64,000 bases of DNA from Vallitalea guaymasensis (GCF_018141425.1 NZ_CP058561.1:434001-498000), one strand, 5' to 3'. Positions 17,524-26,486 are shown, counted from the first letter of the stretch. Notes: generated by a model not told the origin, from the letters alone. Numbers and translations are program-made.

Positions 17524-18510
17524 TTATGTAATAGGATTCGTTATTAACAATATTGTAACTATCATACATAGAATAGAAGTAATTATCAGCATAATAGTAG
17601 ATATCCTCTTATACGTTGAAATATTAATTAACCTTTGTTTCACTGCTGTATTGCCTAATGCAGGAAAGGGTAATCTTTGACTATCCGCTAATTCTACTAA
17701 TGATAATGCATAATTCTTTCTTTTATCGTCTGGAATGTTCTTCAACACCTTATAGTCACAAGCATTCTCCATATCACGTTCTGAAATCCATAGAAACAAC
17801 CATGCAAAAGGATTAAACCAATGGATACATACCGCTAATATACTCAGTAGCTTCCATATATTATCTTTCCTTTTTATATGGGATAACTCATGAATCAATA
17901 TATATTCCAAGAAATCTGGTTTTATATTCTTAGGTATAATAATTTTAGTTTTCAATATTCCACTAACAATTGGAGTATTAATAAAACCTGATTCATAGAC
18001 CCCTATTTCACCATTAACATTTAATCGTTCCTTGCATTTTTCTATGATTTTCATATCATACTCTAATTTCACAGCCTGATTAAGACGTTTCATAGTTATT
18101 CTATAAATTACAATAGCTGTTAAGACAAATAAAAGAGCTCCAATCAACCATATAACACCAAAAATATTAAAAACCTTTTCTATCCTATTGGTCTTATATT
18201 CTATGGGATTATACTCTTCTGCAAGCTGCATCACATTAGTCACACTATAAGTTATATCCGTTACACCATTATCGGCATCAGAAACAACAACAGCCTTAGC
18301 AAAATCAGGATTCACCATATTTATTAGACTAAATTCGCTTGATATGGATATTGGAATCAATAAACGAAATAAAACAATACCCCATAGAGCATAAATCAAT
18401 GGTTTCTGCAACCACTTCCCGAAAACAGCTCTAATCAATAGAAGTATAACCACTATGATAGCCGCTATTATACTCATATTTAAAATGTAGTAAAATATAT
18501 TGTTTATCAT
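17524..18510 (-). CDS. BlaR1/MecR1-type M56 membrane metallopeptidase without a sensor domain
   Basis: About 328 residues. Membrane helices lie near residues 8-28, 38-52 and 105-130, with another at the C-terminus (STIMLIITSILCMIVTILLI). The zinc protease motif HELSHIKRKDN is at about residue 206, with the third zinc ligand expected in ERDMENACDYKVL. Classical BlaR1 proteins continue into a penicillin-binding sensor of about 250 residues, which is absent here. The protease would cleave the BlaI-type repressor encoded just upstream. The start at 18510 follows AAAGGGTG. Confidence 0.88.
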   Translation of the reverse strand: MINNIFYYILNMSIIAAIIVVILLLIRAVFGKWLQKPLIYALWGIVLFRLLIPISISSEFSLINMVNPDFAKAVVVSDADNGVTDITYSVTNVMQLAEEYNPIEYKTNRIEKVFNIFGVIWLIGALLFVLTAIVIYRITMKRLNQAVKLEYDMKIIEKCKERLNVNGEIGVYESGFINTPIVSGILKTKIIIPKNIKPDFLEYILIHELSHIKRKDNIWKLLSILAVCIHWFNPFAWLFLWISERDMENACDYKVLKNIPDDKRKNYALSLVELADSQRLPFPALGNTAVKQRLINISTYKRISTIMLIITSILCMIVTILLITNPIT

Positions 18511-18522
18511 AGTAATCACCCT

Positions 18523-18888
18523 TTACAGCTCTTTATTAATAATATCTTTGAGCTCTTCTATCTCTTCTTTGGACAAATGTTCTTTCTTAATAAACGAAGT
18601 AAAGAAAGTCCTTATAGAACCATCATATAATTTGTCTATCAGCTTCCTAGTCTCATCTAACTGAACCTGCTCTCTAGTTATAAGAGCCTTGCAAACAAAA
18701 TTCGGTTCTATCCGCTCTATGGCTCCTTTTGCTATCAGCTTCTTCAAAATAGTATAGGTCGTATTCTTATTCCACCCTATAATCTCAGCCGCAATAAGAC
18801 TTAACTCCTTAGCTGTCGTACTTTCCTCCTGCTGCCAAATAAGCTCCATAAGCCTCAATTCCGAGTCAAATAACTTAATCAGTTCCAT
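18523..18888 (-). CDS. BlaI/MecI family transcriptional repressor
   Basis: 121 residues, the usual BlaI size. It has an N-terminal winged helix (about 1-75; LRLMELIWQQEESTTAKELS, NKNTTYTILKKLIAKGAIER) and a C-terminal dimerisation helix region. It should repress its own operon until cleaved by the neighbouring metallopeptidase. Its ribosome site GGAG lies inside the left arm of the 12-bp inverted repeat at 18896-18947. First gene of a three-gene operon. Confidence 0.92.
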   Translation of the reverse strand: MELIKLFDSELRLMELIWQQEESTTAKELSLIAAEIIGWNKNTTYTILKKLIAKGAIERIEPNFVCKALITREQVQLDETRKLIDKLYDGSIRTFFTSFIKKEHLSKEEIEELKDIINKEL

Positions 18889-18895
18889 AAAACCA

Positions 18896-18947
18896 CTCCA
18901 GACTATTATAATAGTTTACATTTTTATACTACTACAATAGTCTGGAG
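18896..18947 (-). promoter_or_regulatory. Putative BlaI operator (12-bp inverted repeat)
   Basis: CTCCAGACTATT (18896-18907) and AATAGTCTGGAG (18936-18947) are perfect inverted copies 28 bases apart. They flank the expected promoter and include the ribosome site of the blaI-type gene. BlaI dimers bind palindromes in this position in other Firmicutes, though the usual core is TACAnnTGTA; here TACTACAATAG is the nearest match. Confidence 0.6.
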
Positions 18948-19039
18948 CTGTCAACATTTATCTAATTATAATCTTAATCTTTTTCCTAAGCTTTTTCTTT
19001 ATACTATATATATAGTAGCCATTAATTAGCTAACTCAGA

Positions 19040-19290
19040 AGAAAAAATATTTTGTAATGATATTGACGATAACTTCGCCGCAAAATAGTATATGTATATG
19101 TGAAGTAGTGAGGCAGGACGCCGAACCCAGCATTTAATCTGACAGCCCTACTGGACTGTCAGGAATAATAATGGACTCGATGTCCATTATTATTCGTTGA
19201 GCTCAGGACGAGCAAGTAGCTGGCGAAACATATACATATACTATTTTGCAAACACCACGTCAGAACAAAATATTTTTTCTGACTTACTTA
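19040..19290 (+). repeat. Palindromic repeat element, copy 1 (170-bp core with 22-bp terminal inverted repeats)
   Basis: Positions 19080-19101 and 19228-19249 are perfect 22-bp inverted repeats, beginning GCAAAATAGTATATG. Between them lies a core with GGCAGGACGCC and GCTCAGGACGAGC, two hairpins with the same AGGAC loop, plus a 74-bp insert with two more hairpins. A second copy lies inverted at 30430-30605 and is similar also outside the 22-bp repeats. No coding frame is seen; the element could be a MITE-like unit or a structured RNA. Confidence 0.8.
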
Positions 19291-19309
19291 CAATACAATA
19301 ATACTTAAT

Positions 19310-20281
19310 TTATCTATCAACATATTCCTTCTTATCAATAAAAGTAAGAAGCTGATCATACGTCGGCAACCCTTCCACATCACCTTTAACAAGAGTAGCC
19401 ATAGCCCCCACTCCATTTGCATATTCTCCGCATTCCTTTAACGACTTATCTCTAAGCAATCCGCTTAGAAAACCTGCAGCAAACCCATCTCCCGCACCAA
19501 CACTATCTTCCATAGTCTTTACAGTATATCCATTAACAAAATACTCTTCTTCCTTATCTGATACTCTACACCCTTCTTTACCTAATTTTAAAACCACCAT
19601 CTTAGGTCCCATTTCATGAAAAGCCTCAATAATTTCTTTTGGTTCACTTATTCCTAAAAGCATTTCAGCCTCATCAATCCCAGGAAATAATATATCTGCC
19701 TTTCTACACAATTCCAATATTACCGGTTTCGCTTCTTCAATCGACCATAGTTTCAATCTGATATTAGGATCAAAAGACACAATCACATTATTTTCCTTTG
19801 CATAATCCACAACCTTGATAACAGTCTCTTTTGCACTTTCTGATAAAGCAGGAGTTATACCCGTTACGTGAAGTATCTTAGCACTTTTAATATACTCATA
19901 ATCTATATCATCAGTAGATAAATAACTAGCTGCTGAATTTTTTCTATAATAATAAACATTAGGATTAACATGAGCAAATCTTTCTTTGAAAAGAAGACCT
20001 GTACTCTTTGTAACATCCTTAATAACTCTAGATATATCTACCCCTTCACCCCTGATAAAACACTCAATATATCTGCCAAACTCATCATCACCTAACTTGG
20101 AGAACCAACCCACATTATGTTCTAACCTTGCTAAAGCAATAGCAACATTGGATTCAGCACCAGCTAGTGCCTTAGAAAAAGTATGTATATATCTAAGAGG
20201 TCCTTTTGCATCAGGATTAAATAAAACCATACTTTCACCAAAAGTAATTACATCCATTTTTTTATCTACCATATCTATCAT
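19310..20281 (-). CDS. kdgK: PfkB-family sugar kinase, 2-keto-3-deoxygluconate kinase type
   Basis: About 323 residues of the ribokinase fold. The N-terminus VITFGESMVLFNP with the two-Gly loop AGAESNVAIALARL near residue 40 and the catalytic DSVGAGDGFAAGFLSGLL near 255-272 are typical of KDG kinases. The reaction would be ATP-dependent phosphorylation of 2-keto-3-deoxygluconate, a step of hexuronate breakdown. I chose the ATG at 20281: GAGGAGG is eight bases before it and only two bases before the in-frame ATG at 20287. No aldolase gene is next to it, so the exact sugar is uncertain. Confidence 0.82.
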   Translation of the reverse strand: MIDMVDKKMDVITFGESMVLFNPDAKGPLRYIHTFSKALAGAESNVAIALARLEHNVGWFSKLGDDEFGRYIECFIRGEGVDISRVIKDVTKSTGLLFKERFAHVNPNVYYYRKNSAASYLSTDDIDYEYIKSAKILHVTGITPALSESAKETVIKVVDYAKENNVIVSFDPNIRLKLWSIEEAKPVILELCRKADILFPGIDEAEMLLGISEPKEIIEAFHEMGPKMVVLKLGKEGCRVSDKEEEYFVNGYTVKTMEDSVGAGDGFAAGFLSGLLRDKSLKECGEYANGVGAMATLVKGDVEGLPTYDQLLTFIDKKEYVDR

Positions 20282-20303
20282 TCTCATAGCCTCCTCAATT
20301 GTA

Positions 20304-20360
20304 TTGTCCGATGTCTGATGTCTCTAATTACATTATATTAAAAATCCTGTACTAATGCAA
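20304..20360 (-). promoter_or_regulatory. Promoter and candidate GntR operator of the sugar kinase gene
   Basis: On the minus strand TTGCAT (20360-20355), 17 bases and TATAAT (20337-20332) form a strong promoter. Right after it, at 20323-20304, GAGACATCAGACATCGGACA carries repeated GACATC half-sites at the expected transcription start. The GntR/FadR-type regulator encoded just upstream is the likely binder. Confidence 0.55.
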
Positions 20361-20414
20361 GTTATTTCACCTAATTAAGTATTGATTATAGCTTACATTC
20401 ACATATTATTTATA

Positions 20415-21089
20415 CTATTTGTTGATTATCTGTTCCATACCATATCTTAAGTGATCCGTCATACATTTTCTTGCTAATTCCGAATCCCCTTTTTTAATAG
20501 CTTCTAAGATTTTTCTATGATGATACAACACTGTATCTCCACTCTCTGATATATCCTTGGTTTCTCTATACCCTTCTGAAATACCCTCATTGATTATAGG
20601 TAATATACGATTGATTATTGGGTTCTGACTGCTTTTTGCTATAATATTGTGAAACTGTATATCAGTTTCTGTATGGTCTTTATTACTAAGGATTTCTTTT
20701 TCTATTTCGGCGAAACTGGCTTCTAATTGAACTATATTTTCCTCAGTTGCTCTTATAGCTGCAAGAGCGCATATTCCAGGCTCGATTATCAATCTTGATT
20801 CATATAAATCCTTTAACAGATTTTTCTTATCCATAAAACATACCCCAAGCGGATCCTTGGATAATCCAGGTTTGCTTGAAACAAAAGTCCCTTTACCCCT
20901 GCGTACTTCAACTACATTAGTTGAAACTAGGATTTTTATTGCTTCTCTAACCGTTGAACGACTAACATTTAACTCACTTGTCAATTCTATTTCATTAGCT
21001 AGTTTATCCCCTGGTTTCAATTTCTTATTTATAATCATTTCTTTTATTATATTTGCTACTTTTTCTGAAAGAATACCTTTATCGTACAT
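20415..21089 (-). CDS. GntR/FadR family transcriptional regulator
   Basis: 224 residues. An N-terminal winged helix (about 1-72; LKPGDKLANEIELTSELNVSRSTVREAIKIL) is followed by an all-helical FCD effector domain with metal-ligand type residues (RLIIEPGICALAAIRA; FHNIIAKSSQNPII; HHRKILEAI). It lies upstream of the KDG-type kinase on the same strand, so it probably represses that gene until a sugar acid binds. The start follows GAGGTATTAG. Confidence 0.9.
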   Translation of the reverse strand: MYDKGILSEKVANIIKEMIINKKLKPGDKLANEIELTSELNVSRSTVREAIKILVSTNVVEVRRGKGTFVSSKPGLSKDPLGVCFMDKKNLLKDLYESRLIIEPGICALAAIRATEENIVQLEASFAEIEKEILSNKDHTETDIQFHNIIAKSSQNPIINRILPIINEGISEGYRETKDISESGDTVLYHHRKILEAIKKGDSELARKCMTDHLRYGMEQIINK

Positions 21090-21443
21090 ACTAATACCTC
21101 AACCTCATTTTTTTATAGATTATCATAATTTATTAGGTTAGGCAATATAGTATTTGAAAAATTCATAAAACCCTATTCTTATATGATATAAAAAATTTTT
21201 GTAATTAATGTAAAACCAGTAATTATATTGAATTCCTTACAAATTATAGGCTATTTTATTATAAATAGGTAAAATAATACTTATTTTCTTGTTTTTATTT
21301 TAATAAAAAATCTGTCATTTCAAATAATAATGGTATAAGATTTTTTTTAATAAATACTCATGCATTTTTTTATTTTAACAACTGAATAATAAGCATTAAG
21401 AAATAATCATTCATAAAAGATTATTTTAGATAAGGAGGATAAT
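21090..21443 (+). promoter_or_regulatory. Divergent intergenic region with candidate promoter for the CAP gene
   Basis: AT-rich gap between the divergent GntR and CAP genes. TTACAA (21237-21242), 17 bases and TATAAA (21260-21265) could be the CAP gene promoter, giving a leader of about 170 bases. The ribosome site AAGGAGG is at 21434-21440. I see no strong hairpin or small gene here. Confidence 0.35.
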
Positions 21444-22403
21444 ATGAAAAAAATAAAATCACTATTAGTTTTAACATTGTTCACAACTGTGATTCTTACC
21501 TCTTGTGCAACTAATGAAGAACCTGTCAAAGGCGTAGAATCATCAGTTAATGAAACAGGAGATGTAAAAGCTGTTAAGATAACAGCTAATAATTGTAATG
21601 TAACACAGGGAGTAGATGCTACTTCAAAAGTATTACAAACCGTTAATAAAGATGCTAATCTTAATGTAATCAATAAAGTAAACGATGATTGGTATTGTGT
21701 TAAACTACCTAATAACCAAATAGGTTTTGTACCTCAACAACAATGTACACCTGTATTGCCTGATAATGCTATCAACAAAGGTAACGCTGGTCAAACTCCA
21801 ACACCTGGTAAAACACCTACCCCAGGTACTACTCCAGGCACAACACCTGGAAAGACTCCTGGAACACAAACACCTGGAGCAGCAAATCAAATGAAGCCAC
21901 CACAAACTGGTACAGGAATCAACAACCGTCAACCAATACCTGGAGATACTACAGGTAATAATGATAATACTGTAGCTGATGATGATGCAGAAGATGAAAA
22001 TACAACAACCAATAAGAATATTTCTAATGAAGAGCAACAACTTATTAACTTAATAAATGAATCCAGAAAACAAAATGGACTAAAAGCCCTAACAGCTGAC
22101 AATCAACTATCAGAGGTCGCAAGGATAAAATCAAAGGATATGATTGATAACAATTATTTCAGTCATAACTCACCTACTTATGGTAATCCTTTTGATATGT
22201 TAAAGAACTTTGGTATTCAATACCTAAGTGCAGCAGAGAACATTGCAGGTAATAACTCAGTTCAAGAAGCACATGAAGCATTAATGAATTCACCAGGACA
22301 TAGAAAGAATATTCTTAATCCTGAGTTAACACATGTTGGAGTTGGAATTCAAAAAGGAAGCAAATACGGATATATGTTTACTGAATTATTTATTAAAAAA
22401 TAA
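21444..22403 (+). CDS. CAP/SCP-domain lipoprotein (YkwD type) with SH3-like domain and Pro/Thr/Gly linker
   Basis: 319 residues. The lipobox LTSC places the lipid-anchored Cys at residue 21. Residues about 45-105 look like a bacterial SH3 domain (VTQGVDATSKVLQTVNKDANL..DDWYCVKL). A low-complexity linker at about 112-150 repeats TPGKTPTPGTTPG-like units, followed by an acidic Asn-rich stretch. The C-terminal CAP domain (195-319) has NESRKQNGLKAL, YFSHNSP, AAENIAG and SPGHRKNILNPELTHVGVG. Such proteins sit on the cell surface or spore; their activity is not settled. Confidence 0.9.
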   Translation: MKKIKSLLVLTLFTTVILTSCATNEEPVKGVESSVNETGDVKAVKITANNCNVTQGVDATSKVLQTVNKDANLNVINKVNDDWYCVKLPNNQIGFVPQQQCTPVLPDNAINKGNAGQTPTPGKTPTPGTTPGTTPGKTPGTQTPGAANQMKPPQTGTGINNRQPIPGDTTGNNDNTVADDDAEDENTTTNKNISNEEQQLINLINESRKQNGLKALTADNQLSEVARIKSKDMIDNNYFSHNSPTYGNPFDMLKNFGIQYLSAAENIAGNNSVQEAHEALMNSPGHRKNILNPELTHVGVGIQKGSKYGYMFTELFIKK

Positions 22404-22462
22404 CTTTACGCTAATTAATTTCCAATAATTGATAATAAAATTTACCAAGTACCTTCCTACTC

Positions 22463-22507
22463 AAAGCTAGTAAAAATTCTTAGCACCAAGAATACTTTAC
22501 TAGCTTT
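22463..22507 (+). terminator. Terminator of the CAP lipoprotein gene
   Basis: Perfect 12-bp stem AAAGCTAGTAAA/TTTACTAGCTTT with an inner ATTCTT/AAGAAT stem. The following tract AAAATTATTATTT is only modestly T-rich. Confidence 0.6.
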
Positions 22508-22662
22508 AAAATTATTATTTGTGATATAATAAGCATATGGCTTGACCCATTTCTATATTCAATTACCTAATCTATTACCCAAAAACTACTAAAACCATAC
22601 TATAAATAATTTACTGATAAATTATATACTTTTTTGTTATTAGAAAATAGGGAGGTAATAGT

Positions 22663-22815
22663 ATGACTGTTTCTGCAAAACAAGGGTTAGAAATTTTACG
22701 GACTACATCTAATTTTCAATGGTATGTCATACCCATCTTAATTATTGTAATCTATATCTACGCCGTTGAAGTAGAAAAAAGAAACTTGGTGGCAGCCATA
22801 TTAAGGTGGATTTAA
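22663..22815 (+). pseudogene. Truncated membrane protein, N-terminal 50 residues
   Basis: ATG at 22663 follows a perfect GGGAGG ribosome site. The product begins MTVSAKQGLEILRTTSNFQW and has one membrane helix (YVIPILIIVIYIYAV), then stops after 50 residues. From memory, this N-terminus matches multi-pass membrane proteins of about 230 residues encoded beside OYE/FAD oxidoreductases like the next gene. After VEVEKRN the reading diverges and ends, so this looks like a deletion remnant. It could still be a functional short membrane peptide. Confidence 0.5.
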
Positions 22816-22903
22816 CAATATACATATACAAATACTTTGTCATAATAAATATTTTATATAATGACTTATGAGTAATTGAAATTCTAACTTAAGGAGGAGA
22901 AAT

Positions 22904-25171
22904 ATGATATCTTATCAAGAACGGATCAAGGATTTGACTAGTAGTTATGGAAATTGGTTCCATGACGATACACTTCTAGAACGAGGCAAAATGACTTCTT
23001 CATTGTATCCCTACACTAACCTGTTCTCACCAATAACAATTAATAAAACCAAAATCAAGAACAGGTTGATAATGGCACCTATGGGAAACATATCTATGTG
23101 TGATGAATCTGGTAGACCCAGTGAAAAGATGATCAGTTATTTTACAGAAAGAGCAAAGGGCGGTGTTGGTTTAATCACCACAGGATTAATACCAATAAGT
23201 TATGGTATTGATAATTCCATAATAGAAAAAGGCGACCTGACTTACTTTCCTAGAATAGACAGATCCAGAACAACTTTCGCACCTTGGAGGGATATTGCAG
23301 AGAATTGTCACTCGTTTGGCGCTAAGATATTCCTTCAGATAAGTCCTGGTCTTGGAAGAGTCGGGAATCCACAATGTGTAGTAAATATGCACAAGTTCCC
23401 TGTATCTGCTTCATTCAATCCTAATTACTATATGCCAGGTGTACCATCATTAAGGCTATCTGATAGAAAACTAAAAAAAATAATTAAAAAATCTGGTCAA
23501 GCAGCGGCTGATTCAAAAGCGGCACTTATTGACGGAGTTTATTTACATGGACACGAGGGATATCTATTAGAACAACTGACCAACCCTGCCTTCAATAGAA
23601 GAAAATTAGGTAAATACTCTGATTGGCAGAGATTCGGTATAGAATTAGTAAAAGAAATCAGAAATAGATGCGGTAAAAATTATCCAATAATGTATAGAAT
23701 CGATTTATCATTAGTACTTAATGAAACATATGGAGAAAAAATGTCAACAGTTAAATCACTCAAAAAATTCAAAAATGAAAGAACTGTTAAGATGACTCTT
23801 GATTATATGAAGAATCTAGTGAAAGCTGGAGTAGATATATTTGATGTTGACCTTGGATGTTACGATAACTGGTGGTTACCTCACCCACCAGGACCAATGC
23901 CTCCTGGATGTTTCTTAGAAGTATCCAAGATAGTCAAAGAATACTTTGATAAAAATAGCATTCTATCAAATACAGGAATTGAAGTTCCTATTGTTGGTGT
24001 TGGCAAGTTAGGTTATCCTGATTTAGCAGAACAAGCTCTACGTGACAACTCTTGTGATATGATTATGTTAGGAAGACCTCTTCTCTCTGACCCATACTGG
24101 CCTAATAAAGTATATGCCAACAAAATAGATGAGATTATACCTTGCATAGGATGTCAAGAGGGCTGCATAAATGAATTTGTGGAGGGTGGTCATCCACAAT
24201 GTGCTATCAATCCTAGAACTGGTTTTGAAAATATATATGAAAAAGAATTCCCTATTACCTCCAATAAGAAAAAAATAGCTGTTATAGGTGCTGGACCTGC
24301 TGGTGTTACTTGTGCTGTCACTGCTGCAAAAAGAGGTCATGAAGTAACATTGATTGATAAAAATGATAAAGCTGGTGGACTACTCATATCTGGTGGAGTA
24401 CCAAAAATAAAATTTGACATTCAAAATTATAATAATTACTTAAGCAATTTAATAAATAAAACCAGCTCCAAATATGAATTGATATATAAACCTAATACTA
24501 CAGCTACTATAGAAAATCTAAAAACAGAAAACTTCGATGTAATAGTTACAGCTATAGGTGTAAAACAGATTATTCCTAAGCTGCCAGGTTATGATAGAGA
24601 TAATGTTATATTAGCAACAGAGCTGCTTCTTAATAAGGACCTAGCCAAAGATTGTAAAAACATTGTAGTAATCGGCGGTGGTGTTGTAGGATGTGAAACA
24701 GCTTATATGTTGAAGAGTGAAATGGATAAAACAGTTGACGTCATAGAAATGGAACCTTACTTCATGAATCATGTTTGTACTGCTAACAGAGGTTATATGA
24801 TACATTATCTTGAAGAAAACAACGTGAAATTACATAATTGTACCCAGTTAAAAAGTATTGAAGAAGATGGTATCATAGTTACCAAGAATATATCTAAGAC
24901 TGTACCTGACCCATATATCACCTGGGCACCATTACTACCTGAAAACGTAGTTAATCCACTTGCCAAAGAAATTATATCAGAAGAAAAAGAAATAAAAATA
25001 GAAGCTGATTTAGTTGTAATGGCTATAGGTGGCAGACCTATTGATAATTTATATTATGACCTGATTAAAGCAAATATTGCTCCTGAAATATATAATATAG
25101 GAGATTCCTTCAAACAAGGTAAAGTATTTGAAGCTACAAAATCAGGATATCTATTAGCAAGGAATCTATAA
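22904..25171 (+). CDS. OYE-type NAD(P)H:flavin oxidoreductase with Fe-S and FAD domains (enoate reductase family)
   Basis: 755 residues. An FMN-binding TIM barrel spans about 30-400 (NRLIMAPMGNISMC; HGHEGYLLEQLTNP; IMLGRPLL). A four-Cys cluster motif CIGCQEGC plus a later Cys (near 411-430) should hold a 4Fe-4S centre. An FAD Rossmann domain (VIGAGPAGVTCAVTAAKRG, near 459) and an NAD(P)H domain (VVIGGGVVGCETAYML, near 588) follow. The layout is that of 2,4-dienoyl-CoA reductase and enoate reductases; the substrate is unknown. It is somewhat longer than the usual 640-670 residues because of an N-terminal extension. The start follows AAGGAGGAG. Confidence 0.9.
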   Translation: MISYQERIKDLTSSYGNWFHDDTLLERGKMTSSLYPYTNLFSPITINKTKIKNRLIMAPMGNISMCDESGRPSEKMISYFTERAKGGVGLITTGLIPISYGIDNSIIEKGDLTYFPRIDRSRTTFAPWRDIAENCHSFGAKIFLQISPGLGRVGNPQCVVNMHKFPVSASFNPNYYMPGVPSLRLSDRKLKKIIKKSGQAAADSKAALIDGVYLHGHEGYLLEQLTNPAFNRRKLGKYSDWQRFGIELVKEIRNRCGKNYPIMYRIDLSLVLNETYGEKMSTVKSLKKFKNERTVKMTLDYMKNLVKAGVDIFDVDLGCYDNWWLPHPPGPMPPGCFLEVSKIVKEYFDKNSILSNTGIEVPIVGVGKLGYPDLAEQALRDNSCDMIMLGRPLLSDPYWPNKVYANKIDEIIPCIGCQEGCINEFVEGGHPQCAINPRTGFENIYEKEFPITSNKKKIAVIGAGPAGVTCAVTAAKRGHEVTLIDKNDKAGGLLISGGVPKIKFDIQNYNNYLSNLINKTSSKYELIYKPNTTATIENLKTENFDVIVTAIGVKQIIPKLPGYDRDNVILATELLLNKDLAKDCKNIVVIGGGVVGCETAYMLKSEMDKTVDVIEMEPYFMNHVCTANRGYMIHYLEENNVKLHNCTQLKSIEEDGIIVTKNISKTVPDPYITWAPLLPENVVNPLAKEIISEEKEIKIEADLVVMAIGGRPIDNLYYDLIKANIAPEIYNIGDSFKQGKVFEATKSGYLLARNL

Positions 25172-25180
25172 GTATCATAT

Positions 25181-25238
25181 AAGGGGTTGTGATATAATAC
25201 ATTACACGTTAATTATGTATTATCCCACAACCCCTTTT
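25181..25238. terminator. Strong terminator after the OYE gene
   Basis: A long stem of about 22 bp (AAGGGGTTGTGATATAATAC paired with GTATTATCCCACAACCCCTT, with one mismatch) followed by TTTTC. A related sequence serves as the terminator at 35153-35196. Confidence 0.85.
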
Positions 25239-25307
25239 CATTAATATATAATCATGAATCATATTATCTGATGAATCCATAATATATTATATTTGTCAAT
25301 TATTTCA

Positions 25308-26486
25308 TTAGAATGGATCAGTTACATAAGAACATCTCTTAGGCATAGAATTATTTAACTTACCTATCATTATTTGATCTTTACAAGTAATCAAATCCAA
25401 TTCCATCGCCTCTTCCCAACTTAAGAAACCAAATACTATTTGTGATAATACCTGAATTGAGCAGCTGATATCAGGTTCAATATCTTCATTTTCTTTAACT
25501 TCAACATTGTTATCATCAATATTTATTTGGAATGTATTGTTGTTCCAAGCTGCATATTTATCTTCAATGGATATACTGAATTTCAGATCATTGATATTCT
25601 TATATGGATACATTTCAAGTATTTTTTTAGCGTTAATTATACGAACCATCATACCCGATGATACTTCCATATGTTGTCTTGGATTCTTTAATAATATATC
25701 TAAGTTATTATCATGAGGAACTTTCAAAGTTACTTTATCAAACTGAGCTCTATGTACAAAGATGAATCTCATTATTTGTTTTCTTACTTCTAATGAATCA
25801 TATACTATTTCTTGTACAATCATTCCATCACTATTTATCTTATAGAAGATATAGCCTCTCAATTTATCTTCATTATCAAAAACACCATAACTATGGATAT
25901 CATTCTTAGCGTTTCTAGCAAAAATCAGTTCCCATCTTAAATCAGTCCTTTTGGTAGCACCATTATAATTGCAATAAAAATGTTCGTAGACTTTCTTTAT
26001 TGATTGTATATGATCTTTGTTAATAGGTTTTACACTAAAGTCACCACTCTGAAAATGTGATAAATCGTTGATGCTTATTTTTAACTTCTTATTCCTGCTT
26101 CCATACTCCCAACCATACTTTCTATAGAAAGAGTATGCAAAAGGAGCAAGCATTGAAAATACTTGATTATTATCATTCATCATCTTAAGGGATTCTATCA
26201 ATAACTTCTCAACAGCATGATTCTGTCTAGCTTCTGGGAAAGTAGCTACACCGCCTATACCACCCATTTTAACTTCCAAACCCTGCCAATAGATTTCAAA
26301 ATCATTAATGACCAATGCACCCTGCAACAAATCATCCTCAAATGCACCTAATATGATTGAATCATCTTTTCCAAACATATTGTCTAATTCAAATTTCACT
26401 AATTCCTTATCTACCCCAAAACAATAGCTTTGCAATTCAGCAAATTTATCTAATTGCTGATTATCAACAATGTTATATAAATCCAT
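25308..26486 (-). CDS. Eis-like GNAT N-acetyltransferase
   Basis: 392 residues with the Eis layout: an N-terminal GNAT domain (acetyl-CoA loop region GGVATFPEARQNHAVEKLL near residue 75), a second GNAT-like domain, and a C-terminal sterol-carrier-like domain (FSISIEDKYAAWNNNTFQI; SCSIQVLSQIVFGFLSWEEA). Eis homologues acetylate amines, including aminoglycosides in some bacteria; the substrate here is not known. The start follows GGGAGGG. It stands alone between terminators. Confidence 0.88.
   Translation of the reverse strand: MDLYNIVDNQQLDKFAELQSYCFGVDKELVKFELDNMFGKDDSIILGAFEDDLLQGALVINDFEIYWQGLEVKMGGIGGVATFPEARQNHAVEKLLIESLKMMNDNNQVFSMLAPFAYSFYRKYGWEYGSRNKKLKISINDLSHFQSGDFSVKPINKDHIQSIKKVYEHFYCNYNGATKRTDLRWELIFARNAKNDIHSYGVFDNEDKLRGYIFYKINSDGMIVQEIVYDSLEVRKQIMRFIFVHRAQFDKVTLKVPHDNNLDILLKNPRQHMEVSSGMMVRIINAKKILEMYPYKNINDLKFSISIEDKYAAWNNNTFQINIDDNNVEVKENEDIEPDISCSIQVLSQIVFGFLSWEEAMELDLITCKDQIMIGKLNNSMPKRCSYVTDPF

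Noticed and set aside
18940-19080. Small gene between the BlaI operator and the repeat element
   Set aside because: No open frame with a ribosome site is present in either direction.
19080-19249. Insertion sequence with terminal inverted repeats
   Set aside because: The element is 170 bp with no coding frame and no transposase nearby; only a non-autonomous repeat is supported.
21780-21900. Repeat-like run in the CAP gene considered as CRISPR or tandem array
   Set aside because: The repeats are imperfect in-frame TPG codons of a coding linker with no spacers.
21705-22040. Minus-strand reading frame opposite the CAP gene
   Set aside because: It is a Cys/Trp/Ser-rich shadow of the Pro/Thr/Gly linker, with no ribosome site and no start context.
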